Source: Streptomyces sp. NBC_00464 (GTDB lineage: Bacteria > Actinomycetota > Actinomycetes > Streptomycetales > Streptomycetaceae). Taken from it: DNA of 64,000 nt. Made by a program: the position numbers and the translations under genes. Below are positions 53,704 through 62,301 of this stretch, one piece after another (position 1 is the first letter of the stretch; each line of letters starts with the position of its first letter). The DNA lies in NCBI RefSeq assembly GCF_036013915.1, contig NZ_CP107899.1, positions 2,604,001-2,668,000 of the forward strand, written 5' to 3'. The notes under the pieces were generated by a model that made no database searches, had not been told where the DNA came from, and was given only the letters and a program-made list of their open reading frames with translations.

Positions 53704-55043
53704 TTCAGCAGTGCCGCCCCGGAGGGGGTGGTCAGGCTGCCGAGGTGCTGGTGCCACAGGTGGTCGGGATCGTTCTCGACCGCGGCGACGATCTTGCGCA
53801 TGGCTTCCAGCGCCCGCGGCTCGTCGTCGTCGTACACGTCGCCCTGCAGCATCTTCAGGACGTCGAGCCGGTACCTCGGGTCCTGCACGAAGGCCGTGAA
53901 CAGGATGTTGAGGCGGTAGTAGATGCTGATGAACTCGTACCAGTTGCCGACACCGCGGCGCAGGGTGCGCTCGTACTCGGCGAACCGGGGCTTGCTGAAG
54001 TCGCCGGCCTCGGCGGCGGCGATGATGTCCTTGGTGGCGATGCGGGCGCTGTTGAGCGCGACGCTCACACCGCTGGAGAAGATCGGGTCGACGAAGCGGG
54101 CGGCGTCTCCGATGAGCACCCAGTTGTCGCCGGTGATCTCCTTCATGCCGTAGCTGTAGTCGCCCTCGGCCTTGAAGGGGCGGACCCGCTCGGAGTCCTT
54201 CAGCGCACTGCGCAGCTCCGGTCGGCTGCCGACGCAGTCCCAGAAGAAGCCCTCCAGGTCGTCCTTGGAGGCGGTGAAGTACTTCTTCTGTGTGACGACC
54301 CCGATGCTGGTGATGGTGTCGGTGATCGGGATCTGCCACACCCAGGTGTCGGTGATCGGCAGGAAGTGGATGAATATGTAGTCGGCCTTCTTCTTGTCGT
54401 GCGACAGCGCACCGCGGTCCAAGCCCTCGAACCAGGTGTGCACCGCGTACTGGTTGAAGACCGGGTCGGGCACCTTCAGCTTCATCTGGCGGCCCAGCAT
54501 GGTGCCGCGTCCGCTGGCGTCGACCACCATGCGCACCGTGTGGCTGGAGTCGCCTCGCACGGTGCGCAGCACCGGGTGGTCGCCGGAGAAGTCGACGCTG
54601 CCGATGCGGGTGTTCTCCATGACCTCGGCGCCGCAGGTGGCGGAGTGCTGGAGGAGAAGCTGGTCGAACTTGCCGCGGTCCACATGGTAGGTGTGGGCCT
54701 GTTCGACGCCGGGCTGGTCGCGTTCGTCGAACTCGATCTCGGCGGCGCCCAGTCCGTGGGAGAGGCCGGAGAATCCGAGGGTGGGGATGCTTTCGGGGGC
54801 GGCGGAGGTCCAGGCGGCCCCGAACTTGCGGGGGAAACCGGCCTGTTCCACGAGGTCCAGTGCGCCGATGTCGCGCAGCACGGGTGTGGTGGCGGGCACC
54901 AGGGACTCTCCGACGTGCGGCCGGGGGAAGGTCTCACCTTCGAAAACCGCCACGGACAGGCCGGCTCGGGCCAGGTAGCTGGCTGCCGTGGAGCCCGCGG
55001 GGCCCCCGCCGATGATGCCGATGTCGTAATCAACTGCGGACAA
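53700..55043 (-). CDS. PltA-like pyrrolyl-carrier-protein halogenase
   Basis: 447 residues. DYDIGIIGGGPAGSTAASYLARAG binds FAD, HVGESLVPATTPVLRDIGALD and KFGAAWTSA follow, and TWVWQIPITDTITSIGVVTQKKYF holds the WxWxIP motif. The stretch SYGMKEITGDNWVLIGDAARFVDPIFSSGVSVALNSARIA and the C-terminal YYRLNILFTAFVQDPRYRLD closely follow pyoluteorin PltA and pyrrolomycin-type enzymes that dichlorinate pyrrolyl-2-carboxyl-S-PCP. The start is a TTG at 55043 backed by a strong AGAGGAG site. It follows the carrier protein gene by 31 bp. Confidence 0.93.
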
Positions 55044-55074
55044 GACTGCTCCTCTGCGATCGGTGTGGTGTGGG

Positions 55075-55359
55075 TCAGGCCATCGCGGCGGGGTCGCCCT
55101 GAAGCCCGAAGACCAGGGCGCTGATGTTCTCCAGCGTCCTGAAGTTGCGGCCGACGATGTGCTCGGGCGGGATGTACAGCCGGTAACGCGCCTGTACGTG
55201 GGCGATCAGCTCGGTGGTGTTCAGCGACGTGAGGATGCCGAGTTGGAGCAGCGGTGCGTCGGCTTCCAGGCCCGCTGTCCCCTCGGGCAGGAAACGCTCC
55301 TCGATGAACGCCTTCAGTTCGGCGAGGATCTGGTCCTGGGCAATGGTCTCTTCGGGCAT
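55075..55359 (-). CDS. stand-alone peptidyl carrier protein for proline
   Basis: 94 residues from the ATG at 55359 (MPEETIAQDQILAELKAFIEERF), with GGAGG 7 nt upstream. The carrier motif is APLLQLGILTSLNTTELIAHV: the phosphopantetheine Ser is present, with Thr where Asp is usual. It resembles PltL/RedO-type carriers that hold prolyl and pyrrolyl units. First gene of the leftward operon, it works with the ligase and dehydrogenase genes on the other side of the divergent promoter region. Confidence 0.9.
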   Translation of the reverse strand: MPEETIAQDQILAELKAFIEERFLPEGTAGLEADAPLLQLGILTSLNTTELIAHVQARYRLYIPPEHIVGRNFRTLENISALVFGLQGDPAAMA

Positions 55360-55953
55360 GCCTGCTGCCTCCGGCGTCGGGGCGGGAATACGGCGTGGTG
55401 GCTCGGATCGTGCGCCGAACCAGCCCTCTCTCGGGCCGGCCACTGAGGGCGCGAAGACTTTCGGGCCCCGTCGGCTCCGAGTGCCGACGGCTTCCTACGG
55501 GCCGCCGCGGGACGGGCCGGCCCGCAGATTCCCTCCGGTCGGCCGAGGTCCGGGTGCGGTCGGCTGGGGCCAACCGTACGCAGCAGCCAAGGGCCTGGGC
55601 TTCACTCAACGTGATGAATTGCCGGTGGTCCGCAGGGCCCGGACCCCTACCAAAGGACGAGATCCGGGCGGAGTGGACGACGGAACGGGGGCCGAAGGGA
55701 TGAGTACCCGCGGCCGTCGCCGTGGAGCGCCTGGAACGGTCAGGATCGGCGCAGGCTTCTGCCTGCCCGCAGACACCATTCGGGCTCGCGGCCCCGCCCC
55801 TGCCGGTGTTGCGGGGACAGAAGACGGCCGGCCGGAGAAGGAGCGGGCCGCCGCAGGACGGCGCCGGACCCGGTGCCCCGTGTCCACCCCCGCCCCGGTA
55901 TCCCCGCGATGCCCCGGCGGTTCAGTTGCGGTGATCCCTGGAGGTCCAGAACA
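55360..55953. promoter_or_regulatory. 594-bp divergent control region of the biosynthetic operons
   Basis: No supported gene: open frames here lack ribosome-binding sites and family-like sequence. It separates the carrier protein gene (leftward) from the thioesterase gene (rightward) and must hold both operon promoters. At 55601-55618 TTCACTCAACGTGATGAA is an imperfect palindrome that could be an operator. I did not find a confident -35/-10 pair. Confidence 0.6.
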
Positions 55954-56733
55954 GTGCTGCGCACCCCGCCCCTTCCCCAGCTGCTGTGCCTGCCGCACGC
56001 CGGCGGCAGCGCGGTGATGTTCCATCCGTGGCGTGCCCGGTTCGCCGCCGCCGCCCGAGTGATCCCGGTGGAACTCCCCGGGCACGGGCAGCGGCGTGCC
56101 GAACCCACCGTCCGGGATTTCGACACCCTGGTGGAGTTGCTGGCCGGCGAGCTGGCCACCGCGGTCGACGGCCCGTACGTGTTGTTCGGACACAGCTTCG
56201 GCAGCCTGGTCGCCGCCGCGTTGGCCCGCAGGCTGCCCGAGCGATCGGGCCACGCTCCGCTGGCGCTGGCGGTCTCCGGCCGCAACGGCCCGTCGGTCCC
56301 GCACGCCCGGGCGCCCCTGCACAACGCCCCCACCGAGGAGTTGCTGCGCGGTCTCCGGGCCCTCCAGGGCACCCTGCCCGCCGTGGAACAGAGCCCGGAA
56401 CTGCTGGAGGTCTTCCTGCCGCCCCTGCGCGCCGACCTGGAAATGACCGAGACCTACCGGTGGCCCGGTCCGGCACCGCTGCCGTGTCCGGTGCAGGTGG
56501 TGGCCGGCGACCTGGACCCGCTCGTGGACGAGCCGGGACTGGCCGCCTGGCAACGGGAGACGACCGGACCGTGCCGGGTGGCGCGGGTCCGCGGCGGCCA
56601 CATGGCCCTCGACTCCCCCGAACTGCACCGCTGTCTGGACGGCCTGCTGGCCCGTGCCGCGCCGGTCGGCCGGCGCGGCACTCCTCCCCCGTCATCCCCG
56701 AACCCCCTGGAGACATCGTGGACTTCCAACTGA
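55954..56733 (+). CDS. type II thioesterase
   Basis: 259 residues from the GTG at 55954, with GGAGG 9 nt upstream. LLCLPHAGGSAVMFHPW, the nucleophile elbow GHSFGSLVAAALA, the acid in VVAGDLDPLVDEP and the His in VRGGHMALDSPE make up an alpha/beta-hydrolase catalytic triad. Such enzymes remove wrong acyl groups from carrier proteins in PKS/NRPS pathways (PltG-like). It overlaps the next gene by 16 bp. Confidence 0.92.
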   Translation: MLRTPPLPQLLCLPHAGGSAVMFHPWRARFAAAARVIPVELPGHGQRRAEPTVRDFDTLVELLAGELATAVDGPYVLFGHSFGSLVAAALARRLPERSGHAPLALAVSGRNGPSVPHARAPLHNAPTEELLRGLRALQGTLPAVEQSPELLEVFLPPLRADLEMTETYRWPGPAPLPCPVQVVAGDLDPLVDEPGLAAWQRETTGPCRVARVRGGHMALDSPELHRCLDGLLARAAPVGRRGTPPPSSPNPLETSWTSN

Positions 56734-57848
56734 GCGAGGAGCAGTCCGCACGCCGCGATCGCATCCTGCGGCAGGTCGCCGAAGCGTTTCCCCCCGGGCA
56801 CTCGCCGGGCTCCACCCGCGAGGACTGGCGCACGATGGGCGGGCTGGGCCTGCTCGGCACCTGCCTGCCCGCCGAGTACGGCGGCGGCGGGCTGGGTGCG
56901 CTGGACACAGCTCTGGTGATCGAGGCGTTCGGGCGGGCGTGCACCGACACCGGCCTGGTCTTCGCCGCGAGCGCGCACCAGTTCGCCTGCTGCGTGCCCG
57001 TCGCCGCTCACGGCTCGGACGTGGTCCGCAAGAGCCGACTGCCGGAGCTGGCCTCGGGGGCGGCCGTCGCGGGCAACGCCATGACCGAGCCGGAGTCCGG
57101 ATCCGACGTCTCACGCCTGCGGGTGACGGCACGCCAGGTACCCGGCGGGTGGGTCCTGAACGGCACCAAGAGCTTCGTCAGCAACGGTCCCGTCTGCGAT
57201 CTCCTGGTCACCTACGCCACCAGCGACCCGGACCTGGGCCATCTGGGGCAGACCGCCTTCCTGGTCGACGCGACCGCGCCCGGCGTCCGCCGCGGCGAGC
57301 CCCTCGACAAGATGGGCCTCTGGTCCTGCCGGGCCGGCTCGGTCGCCTTCGAGGACTGCTTCGTGCCCGACGAGCAGGTACTGGGAGAGCCGGGAACAGG
57401 CGCGGCCGTCTTCCAGGCGTCGATGGGATGGGAGCGGGCCTGCCTGTTCGCCGGGTACATCGGCCTGCTGGACCGGCTGGTCGAACGATGTACCCGCTTC
57501 GCCCGCGAGCGCCGCCAGTCCGGCCGCGCGATCGGCTCGTTCCAGGCGGTCTCGCACCGCATCGTGGACATGAAACTGCGGCTGGAGAGCGCCCGGCTGC
57601 TGCTCTACCGGGCCTGTGCGGAGATGGACCTGGGGGGACGCGCGGTGCTGCCCGTGGCACTGGCCAAACTCGCCGTCTCCGAGGCCGCGGTGACCAGCGC
57701 GCTGGACGCGGTCCGGGTCTTCGGCGGGCGCGGATACCTCGCCGACGACGGTATCGAGGCCATGCTGCGCGACTCGGTGCCGACCGTGCTGTTCTCCGGC
57801 ACCTCGGACATGCAGAAGGAGATCGCGGCCAGGGAGTTGGGACTGTGA
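56718..57848 (+). CDS. prolyl-S-PCP dehydrogenase (PltE/RedW type)
   Basis: 376 residues, acyl-CoA dehydrogenase fold with FAD. The GTG at 56718 begins VDFQLSEEQSARRDRILRQV, GGAG lies 6 nt upstream. Blocks AMTEPESGSDVSRLRVTA and WVLNGTKSFVSNGPVCDLLV bind FAD, and VRVFGGRGYLADDGIEAMLRD and FSGTSDMQKEIAAREL end the domain. In pyrrole-forming pathways this family oxidises L-prolyl-S-carrier to pyrrolyl-2-carboxyl-S-carrier; the adjacent proline ligase, carrier and halogenase argue for the same here. GTGA overlap with the ligase gene. Confidence 0.92.
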   Translation: MDFQLSEEQSARRDRILRQVAEAFPPGHSPGSTREDWRTMGGLGLLGTCLPAEYGGGGLGALDTALVIEAFGRACTDTGLVFAASAHQFACCVPVAAHGSDVVRKSRLPELASGAAVAGNAMTEPESGSDVSRLRVTARQVPGGWVLNGTKSFVSNGPVCDLLVTYATSDPDLGHLGQTAFLVDATAPGVRRGEPLDKMGLWSCRAGSVAFEDCFVPDEQVLGEPGTGAAVFQASMGWERACLFAGYIGLLDRLVERCTRFARERRQSGRAIGSFQAVSHRIVDMKLRLESARLLLYRACAEMDLGGRAVLPVALAKLAVSEAAVTSALDAVRVFGGRGYLADDGIEAMLRDSVPTVLFSGTSDMQKEIAARELGL

Positions 57849-59329
57849 GGCTCCATGAACCGGTCGCCGACGCGGCCCGCACGACACCGCACGCCCTGGC
57901 CGTGGACGCGCCCGACGGACGGCTGGACTACGCCGCCCTGGACCAGCTGGCCGACCGCTACGCCGCCGCGCTCACCGCTCGCGGAGTACGTCCCGGTGAC
58001 CGCGTCGTGCTGTGGGCGGCCAAGAGCCTGCACGGGGTGGCGCTGATGCAGGGCTGCCTGCGGGCGGGCGTGCTGTACGTGCCGGTGTCCTCGGCCAACC
58101 CGCCCCCACGCACGGCACGGATCGCCGCAGCCTGCACAGCGGTGTTGGTGGTCACCGACGAGGACGGTGCCGAGACCGCCGCCGACGCGGGGAACCAGGC
58201 CCCGGCGTGCGTCACCTTCCGCGAACTGCTCGCCGCCGCCGAGGGCGTTCCGGTGCCCGAACCGGTGGCCGGGTCACCGGACGACGCGGCGTACATCCTG
58301 TTCACATCCGGCTCCACCGGGGATCCGAAAGGGGTGTGCCTGAGCCACCGCAACGCGCTGTCGTTCGTGCGGTGGGCCGTCAAGGAGCTGGACATCGGAC
58401 CGCACGACCGGCTCTCCAACCATGCGCCGTTCAACTTCGACCTGTCCGTGTTCGACCTGTACGCGGCGTTCCTGGCCGGGGCGAGCGTCCACCTGGTCCC
58501 GGAACATCTGGCCTACGCCCCGGCGCAGTTGATGCAGTTCGTCACCGACCACGAGCTGACCGTCTGGTACTCGGTGCCGTCCGCGCTGACCCTGCTGATG
58601 ACGCGAGGCGGGCTGCTGGATCGGCCGGCGCCCCCGTCCCTGCGGGTGTGCGTCTTCGCCGGTGAGCCGTTCCCGCCGGTGCCGCTGCGCCAACTGCGGG
58701 GCGCCTGGCCGCACGTGCGGCTGTTCAACTGGTACGGGCCCACCGAGACCAATGTGTGCACCTCCCACGAGGTGCGTGACGCGGACCTGACGACCGGGCG
58801 GGCGCTGCCCATCGGCACCGCCTGTTCCGGCGACACCCTGCACCTGGGCGATCCGGAGCCGGGACAGCGCGGGCGTGAGCTGCTGGTCGCCGGACCGACC
58901 GTCATGCGGGGCTACTGGGGCGGCCCGCCGCAGCAAGGCCCGTACGCCACCGGTGACCTGGTCGAGGCGGATGGCGAGGGGCTGTTGGAGTACCTGGGCC
59001 GGCGCGACCAGATGGTGAAGATCCGCGGAAACCGGGTGGAACTCGGCGAGATCGAGACCGCTCTGGGGCTCCATCCGCTGGTACGCGAGGTCGCGATGCT
59101 GGTCGTCGGCGAGGGCATGGAGGCGCGACTGCACGCCGTGGTCGTCGGCCCGGAGCCGGACGCCGGACCGGACCTCCTGGAGCTGAAGCGGTGGAGCGCG
59201 CAGCGGCTCCCCACCTACATGATGCTGGACTCCCTGAGCCTGGTGGACGAACTGCCGCGCACCGACAACGGCAAGACGGACCGGCGCCTGCTCAGGAAGG
59301 CGCTGCTGCCCCGGCATTCACCGAGCTGA
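57845..59329 (+). CDS. L-proline:PCP adenylating ligase (PltF/RedM type)
   Basis: 494-residue stand-alone adenylation enzyme from the GTG at 57845. [27 protein letters not shown] (A3), HAPFNFDLSVFDLYAAFLAGA (A4, with the Asp that binds the amino group), FNWYGPTETNVCT (A5), YATGDLVEADGEGLLEYLGRRDQMVKIRGNRVELGEIE (A7-A8) and a C-terminal LPRTDNGKTDRRLL (A10 Lys) are intact. It activates proline as the adenylate and loads it on the carrier protein. No carrier domain is fused. Confidence 0.93.
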   Translation: MRLHEPVADAARTTPHALAVDAPDGRLDYAALDQLADRYAAALTARGVRPGDRVVLWAAKSLHGVALMQGCLRAGVLYVPVSSANPPPRTARIAAACTAVLVVTDEDGAETAADAGNQAPACVTFRELLAAAEGVPVPEPVAGSPDDAAYILFTSGSTGDPKGVCLSHRNALSFVRWAVKELDIGPHDRLSNHAPFNFDLSVFDLYAAFLAGASVHLVPEHLAYAPAQLMQFVTDHELTVWYSVPSALTLLMTRGGLLDRPAPPSLRVCVFAGEPFPPVPLRQLRGAWPHVRLFNWYGPTETNVCTSHEVRDADLTTGRALPIGTACSGDTLHLGDPEPGQRGRELLVAGPTVMRGYWGGPPQQGPYATGDLVEADGEGLLEYLGRRDQMVKIRGNRVELGEIETALGLHPLVREVAMLVVGEGMEARLHAVVVGPEPDAGPDLLELKRWSAQRLPTYMMLDSLSLVDELPRTDNGKTDRRLLRKALLPRHSPS

Positions 59330-59410
59330 CCGGACGGCGCCACCGCCCCGGACGGCGGCGCGCCCACATCCGCATCCCCGCTGCTGTCACCAGCAGGCAC
59401 CCGGACGAAC

Positions 59411-59450
59411 AGCCCCCTCTCCCTCCCTCCCTCCCTCTCCCCCTCCTCCC
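59411..59450 (+). repeat. polypyrimidine tract with CCCT repeats
   Basis: A 40-bp almost pure C/T stretch containing several tandem CCCT units lies between the ligase stop and the antiporter start. It may be a slippage-prone tract or a leader element; no function is evident. Confidence 0.6.
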
Positions 59451-59467
59451 GCGAGTCAGGAGTCCCG

Positions 59468-60787
59468 ATGTCCATGTGGTTCCGAGACCTACCCTCCGAC
59501 TGCGTGGTGCTGGCCGACGTGGCGATCGCCGTCCTCGCGGGCGCGGCCCTCATCCGGGCCACCCGCCGGCTGCGCCAGCCCGCCGTGGTCTGGGAGATCG
59601 CCGTCGGCATCATGCTGGGCCCCAGCCTGCTGGGGCTTCTCCCCGGCGATCTGGACACCCTCCTCTTCCCGATGGCCCAGCGCCCCACGCTCACCGCGAT
59701 GTCCGAACTGGGTCTGCTCTTCTTCATGTTCCTGGCCGGCTGGGAGATGAACCCCCGAATGCTGCGCAGCGGCCGGTCGGCGGTGGTGACCACTGCGCTG
59801 TCGGCGATGGCCGTGCCGTTCGTGATGGGCGCCGGCCTGGCCTTCGTCCTCGCCAGTGACCACCGGGGGCAGACCTCGGCCTCCGCCTTCGCCCTCTACT
59901 TCGGCACCACCATGGCGATCACCGCCTTCCCCGTACTGGCCCGCATCCTGCACGACACCGGCCTGGACCGCACCCAAGCCGGTGTCCTGTCCCTGACCTG
60001 CGCGGCGATCGGTGACGGCATCGCCTGGTGCCTGCTGATCGTGGTCGTCGCCGTGGCCTCGGCGGACGGGACGGGCCAGGTGTGGCAGACGCTGCTGATG
60101 GCCGCGGTCCTGGGCATGGTGCTCTTCGGCCTGGTGCGTCCGCTCCTGGCGCGCTGGGCAGCCCGGACCGAGCGGGACGAGGCAGCCGGGCAGGACGGCA
60201 CGGACGGCAACCGCGCGTTCCTGCTCGCCGGTTCCTTCGCCGTGCTGTGCGGCTGCGCCACCGCGTGGATCGGCATCCATCCGATCCTGGGCGCGTTCGC
60301 GGCCGGCCTGGTGATGCCGCGTACGATCGGCCCGCGCACACGCCGAGCCGTAGAGGTGCCGCTCGCCCGGGTCAGCGCCCTGCTCCTGCCGGTCTACTTC
60401 GTCGTCACGGGCCTGTCGGTCGACATCAAGGCGATCGGCTGGGCGGGAGCCGGGGAACTGTGCCTGATCATGTTGGTAGCGGTGGCCGGCAAGTTCCTCG
60501 GCTCGGTGATCCCCGCCCGGTTCTTCGGTGTCTCCTGGCGGGAGGCGGGCGCGCTGGGCATCCTGATGAACACCCGGGGCCTGACGGAACTCGTGGTTCT
60601 GGGCATCGGTCACGACCTCGGGGTCATCGACGACCAGCTCTTCTCGGTCATGGTGATCATGGCGCTGCTCACCACGGCGATGGCGGGCCCGCTGCTCCGC
60701 CTGATCGGCGTCACGGCACCCACCGCCCCCACTTCCCCGGCCGACTCCGACGACGCCCCGGCTCTCTCCGGCTCGGCCCGGAACTGA
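59468..60787 (+). CDS. CPA2-family cation/proton antiporter
   Basis: 439 residues, about 12 membrane helices. VVWEIAVGIMLGPSLLGLLP, GLLFFMFLAGWEMNPRML, TTMAITAFPVLARILHD, AAIGDGIAWCLLIVVVAVA (with the buried Asp of the transport site) and GALGILMNTRGLTELVVLGIGHDLG match the Na+/H+ exchanger family of KefB/NapA type; the C-terminal TrkA domains are absent. AGGAG lies 6 nt before the ATG. Cotranscription with the pyrrole genes suggests a role in self-protection against a proton-carrying product or in export; housekeeping ion balance is the alternative. Confidence 0.9.
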   Translation: MSMWFRDLPSDCVVLADVAIAVLAGAALIRATRRLRQPAVVWEIAVGIMLGPSLLGLLPGDLDTLLFPMAQRPTLTAMSELGLLFFMFLAGWEMNPRMLRSGRSAVVTTALSAMAVPFVMGAGLAFVLASDHRGQTSASAFALYFGTTMAITAFPVLARILHDTGLDRTQAGVLSLTCAAIGDGIAWCLLIVVVAVASADGTGQVWQTLLMAAVLGMVLFGLVRPLLARWAARTERDEAAGQDGTDGNRAFLLAGSFAVLCGCATAWIGIHPILGAFAAGLVMPRTIGPRTRRAVEVPLARVSALLLPVYFVVTGLSVDIKAIGWAGAGELCLIMLVAVAGKFLGSVIPARFFGVSWREAGALGILMNTRGLTELVVLGIGHDLGVIDDQLFSVMVIMALLTTAMAGPLLRLIGVTAPTAPTSPADSDDAPALSGSARN

Positions 60788-61057
60788 TGAGATCGAAACC
60801 GTTCAGGACGTCTTCACCGACGGGTTCCTCTTCAGGGGGCCTTCTATGGGGCAGTCCAACCAGGGGTGTGGGCCGCGGTCGTCCTCCACTTCCTCGGCTC
60901 CGGCCATGTCCCGCCCGGGGTGCGGGGCCTCCGCATGCCCCACGGGCCGGCGGACAGACCCGCCACAGGCGAGGCCTGCGCACCCTCCGCGTCCGTCGTG
61001 AACGACATCACCGCCCCCAAGCGCGAACCGAGCCCCTCCGGAGAACGCCCGGAGCCG
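60788..61057. other. 270-bp intergenic region at the right edge of the cluster
   Basis: No gene is supported. A minus-strand frame reading VEDDRGPHPWLDCPIEGPLK ends near 60810 and looks like a coding tail, but has no start or family match. An 18-bp segment (60871-60888) matches 25088-25105 at 17 positions. Confidence 0.4.
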
Positions 61058-61363
61058 TCATGGCGCATCATCCGCGACAGAGAGGAGAATTACCCCTCTC
61101 CTCAAAGAGTTCGCCCCATTCCCGGACAAGCGAACCAGGGCACTGTAGGGAGGATCGAGGAAGTCCACAGCTTGTTGATAGCAATTGATCCAGTCGAGGT
61201 TCAGAAGTACTGAATCTCCTGCCCCGTCGGCAGTCGGGCGAGTCCTGAACTGCTGACCGGTGCGCACCACGCCGCCCACGCAGCGGACAATGCACGTAGC
61301 GGCCGCAGCATCCCCATCCTCTACTGAGTAGATCTGGAGCTCCCCAGCAGTATCGCCATCCAC
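61058..61363 (-). CDS. small protein resembling translation-factor domain 2
   Basis: 101 residues from a GTG at 61363. The sequence LQIYSVEDGDAAAATCIVRCVGGVVRTGQQFRTRP followed by AVDFLDPPYSALVRLSGNGANSLRRGVILL resembles the beta-barrel domain 2 of EF-Tu-type factors (a G-x-V-x-x-G-x-x-F turn and an L-x-R-G-x-I-L end). Local GC is lower than in the neighbouring genes. It lies downstream of the Rhs/immunity pair in the same direction, so it may be a second immunity or accessory protein. Function unknown. Confidence 0.55.
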   Translation of the reverse strand: MDGDTAGELQIYSVEDGDAAAATCIVRCVGGVVRTGQQFRTRPTADGAGDSVLLNLDWINCYQQAVDFLDPPYSALVRLSGNGANSLRRGVILLSVADDAP

Positions 61364-61533
61364 GCCTGCAAGCCCCCGCTGCGAGTTGCTTTATGGGCTC
61401 GGGTGAAATATCTGCTCGATGCCCAATATGAAGAATGCGCCCTATCCGATGGGTGATGGGCGCCGTCGGGACTGTCTCCATACGTCTGTTTATTCAGTCG
61501 ATCCCGTCCATGTGCTGCGCCGATCCATGACCG
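61364..61533. other. lower-GC intergenic stretch
   Basis: 170 bp between the small protein gene and the immunity gene, visibly richer in A/T than the rest of the window (around 61400-61510). No gene, hairpin or promoter is convincing. The base composition suggests horizontally acquired sequence. Confidence 0.4.
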
Positions 61534-62289
61534 TCAGCGGTTCCCGTAGTCCTCGACCAGTTCAGCGACGAGCGCGCGCAGGGCATCGGCCCGGTGACGG
61601 TCCTCGCGCTGGACACGCAGGGCGCCATCGAGCGCCCGGAGTTTACTCAGGGCGGCCGGGTTGCGGTCCCTCAGCTCATCGAATGATGCGGTGACCAGGT
61701 CCAGGCATTGGGTGAACAAGGACCGGGTGGCCAGGGCGGGAGGAGACGGGTCCGGGGCAGCGAACCCGCTGGTCAGATAGCACACGGGATCCGTGAGGCT
61801 CCAGCCTACGACTGTGCCGTGCTGGACGAGAAGCGCCACGTCGGGGGCGATGCCGACGCGGGCCTCCAGCGGCTCGTCGAGGACGTCGAGGTCGCGCAGG
61901 CAGGTCAGCACGGTATCCCCGGGAGCACGGCACAGCTCCGTGGTCGTCTCCATGCGGAAGTCCCGGGCCTCGTCCGCCCGGAGGCCGCCCGGCCGGACTG
62001 CGGGTGTGATGGGCACCCGAACACCGTCCTCGTCGTCCGCGGCGTCACCGGGGACGTGGAACTCCGCGCCGACCAGTTCCCGGCTCACCGGATCGAAGCG
62101 GAGCTCGTCGGGCGCGTCCCACAACCATTCCGTGCTGCCGAAAGTGTCGAGCTGGAACTGCGAGCGCTCCTCCACGTCCGCGTACGTTCCGATGTACACA
62201 CGAAAGTCCCGGAAGCTGAAGCGCGGCGCGATGGCCAGGGGCTCGCCCACCACGGTCGCGGTCCAGTCGCCGTCGATGGTGATCTTCAC
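61534..62289 (-). CDS. probable immunity protein for the Rhs toxin
   Basis: 251 residues from the GTG at 62289 (VKITIDGDWTATVVGEPLAIAPRF). A GGAG site overlaps the Rhs stop codon and only 12 bp separate the genes, so the two are translationally coupled. The protein is acidic (VPGDAADDEDGV), soluble, beta-rich at the start and helical at the end (LRVQREDRHRADALRALVAELVEDYGNR). No known immunity family was recognised. The inference rests on position and charge. Confidence 0.65.
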   Translation of the reverse strand: MKITIDGDWTATVVGEPLAIAPRFSFRDFRVYIGTYADVEERSQFQLDTFGSTEWLWDAPDELRFDPVSRELVGAEFHVPGDAADDEDGVRVPITPAVRPGGLRADEARDFRMETTTELCRAPGDTVLTCLRDLDVLDEPLEARVGIAPDVALLVQHGTVVGWSLTDPVCYLTSGFAAPDPSPPALATRSLFTQCLDLVTASFDELRDRNPAALSKLRALDGALRVQREDRHRADALRALVAELVEDYGNR

Positions 62290-62301
62290 TGCGGTTGCTC
62301 C

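Noticed and set aside
55606..56628. 340-residue minus-strand open frame over the divergent region and thioesterase
   Set aside because: Composition is that of antisense sequence and it covers a thioesterase with a full catalytic triad on the other strand.
60844..61071. 75-residue minus-strand open frame right of the antiporter
   Set aside because: No recognisable family, Arg/Pro/Thr-rich, no clear ribosome-binding site; treated as non-coding.
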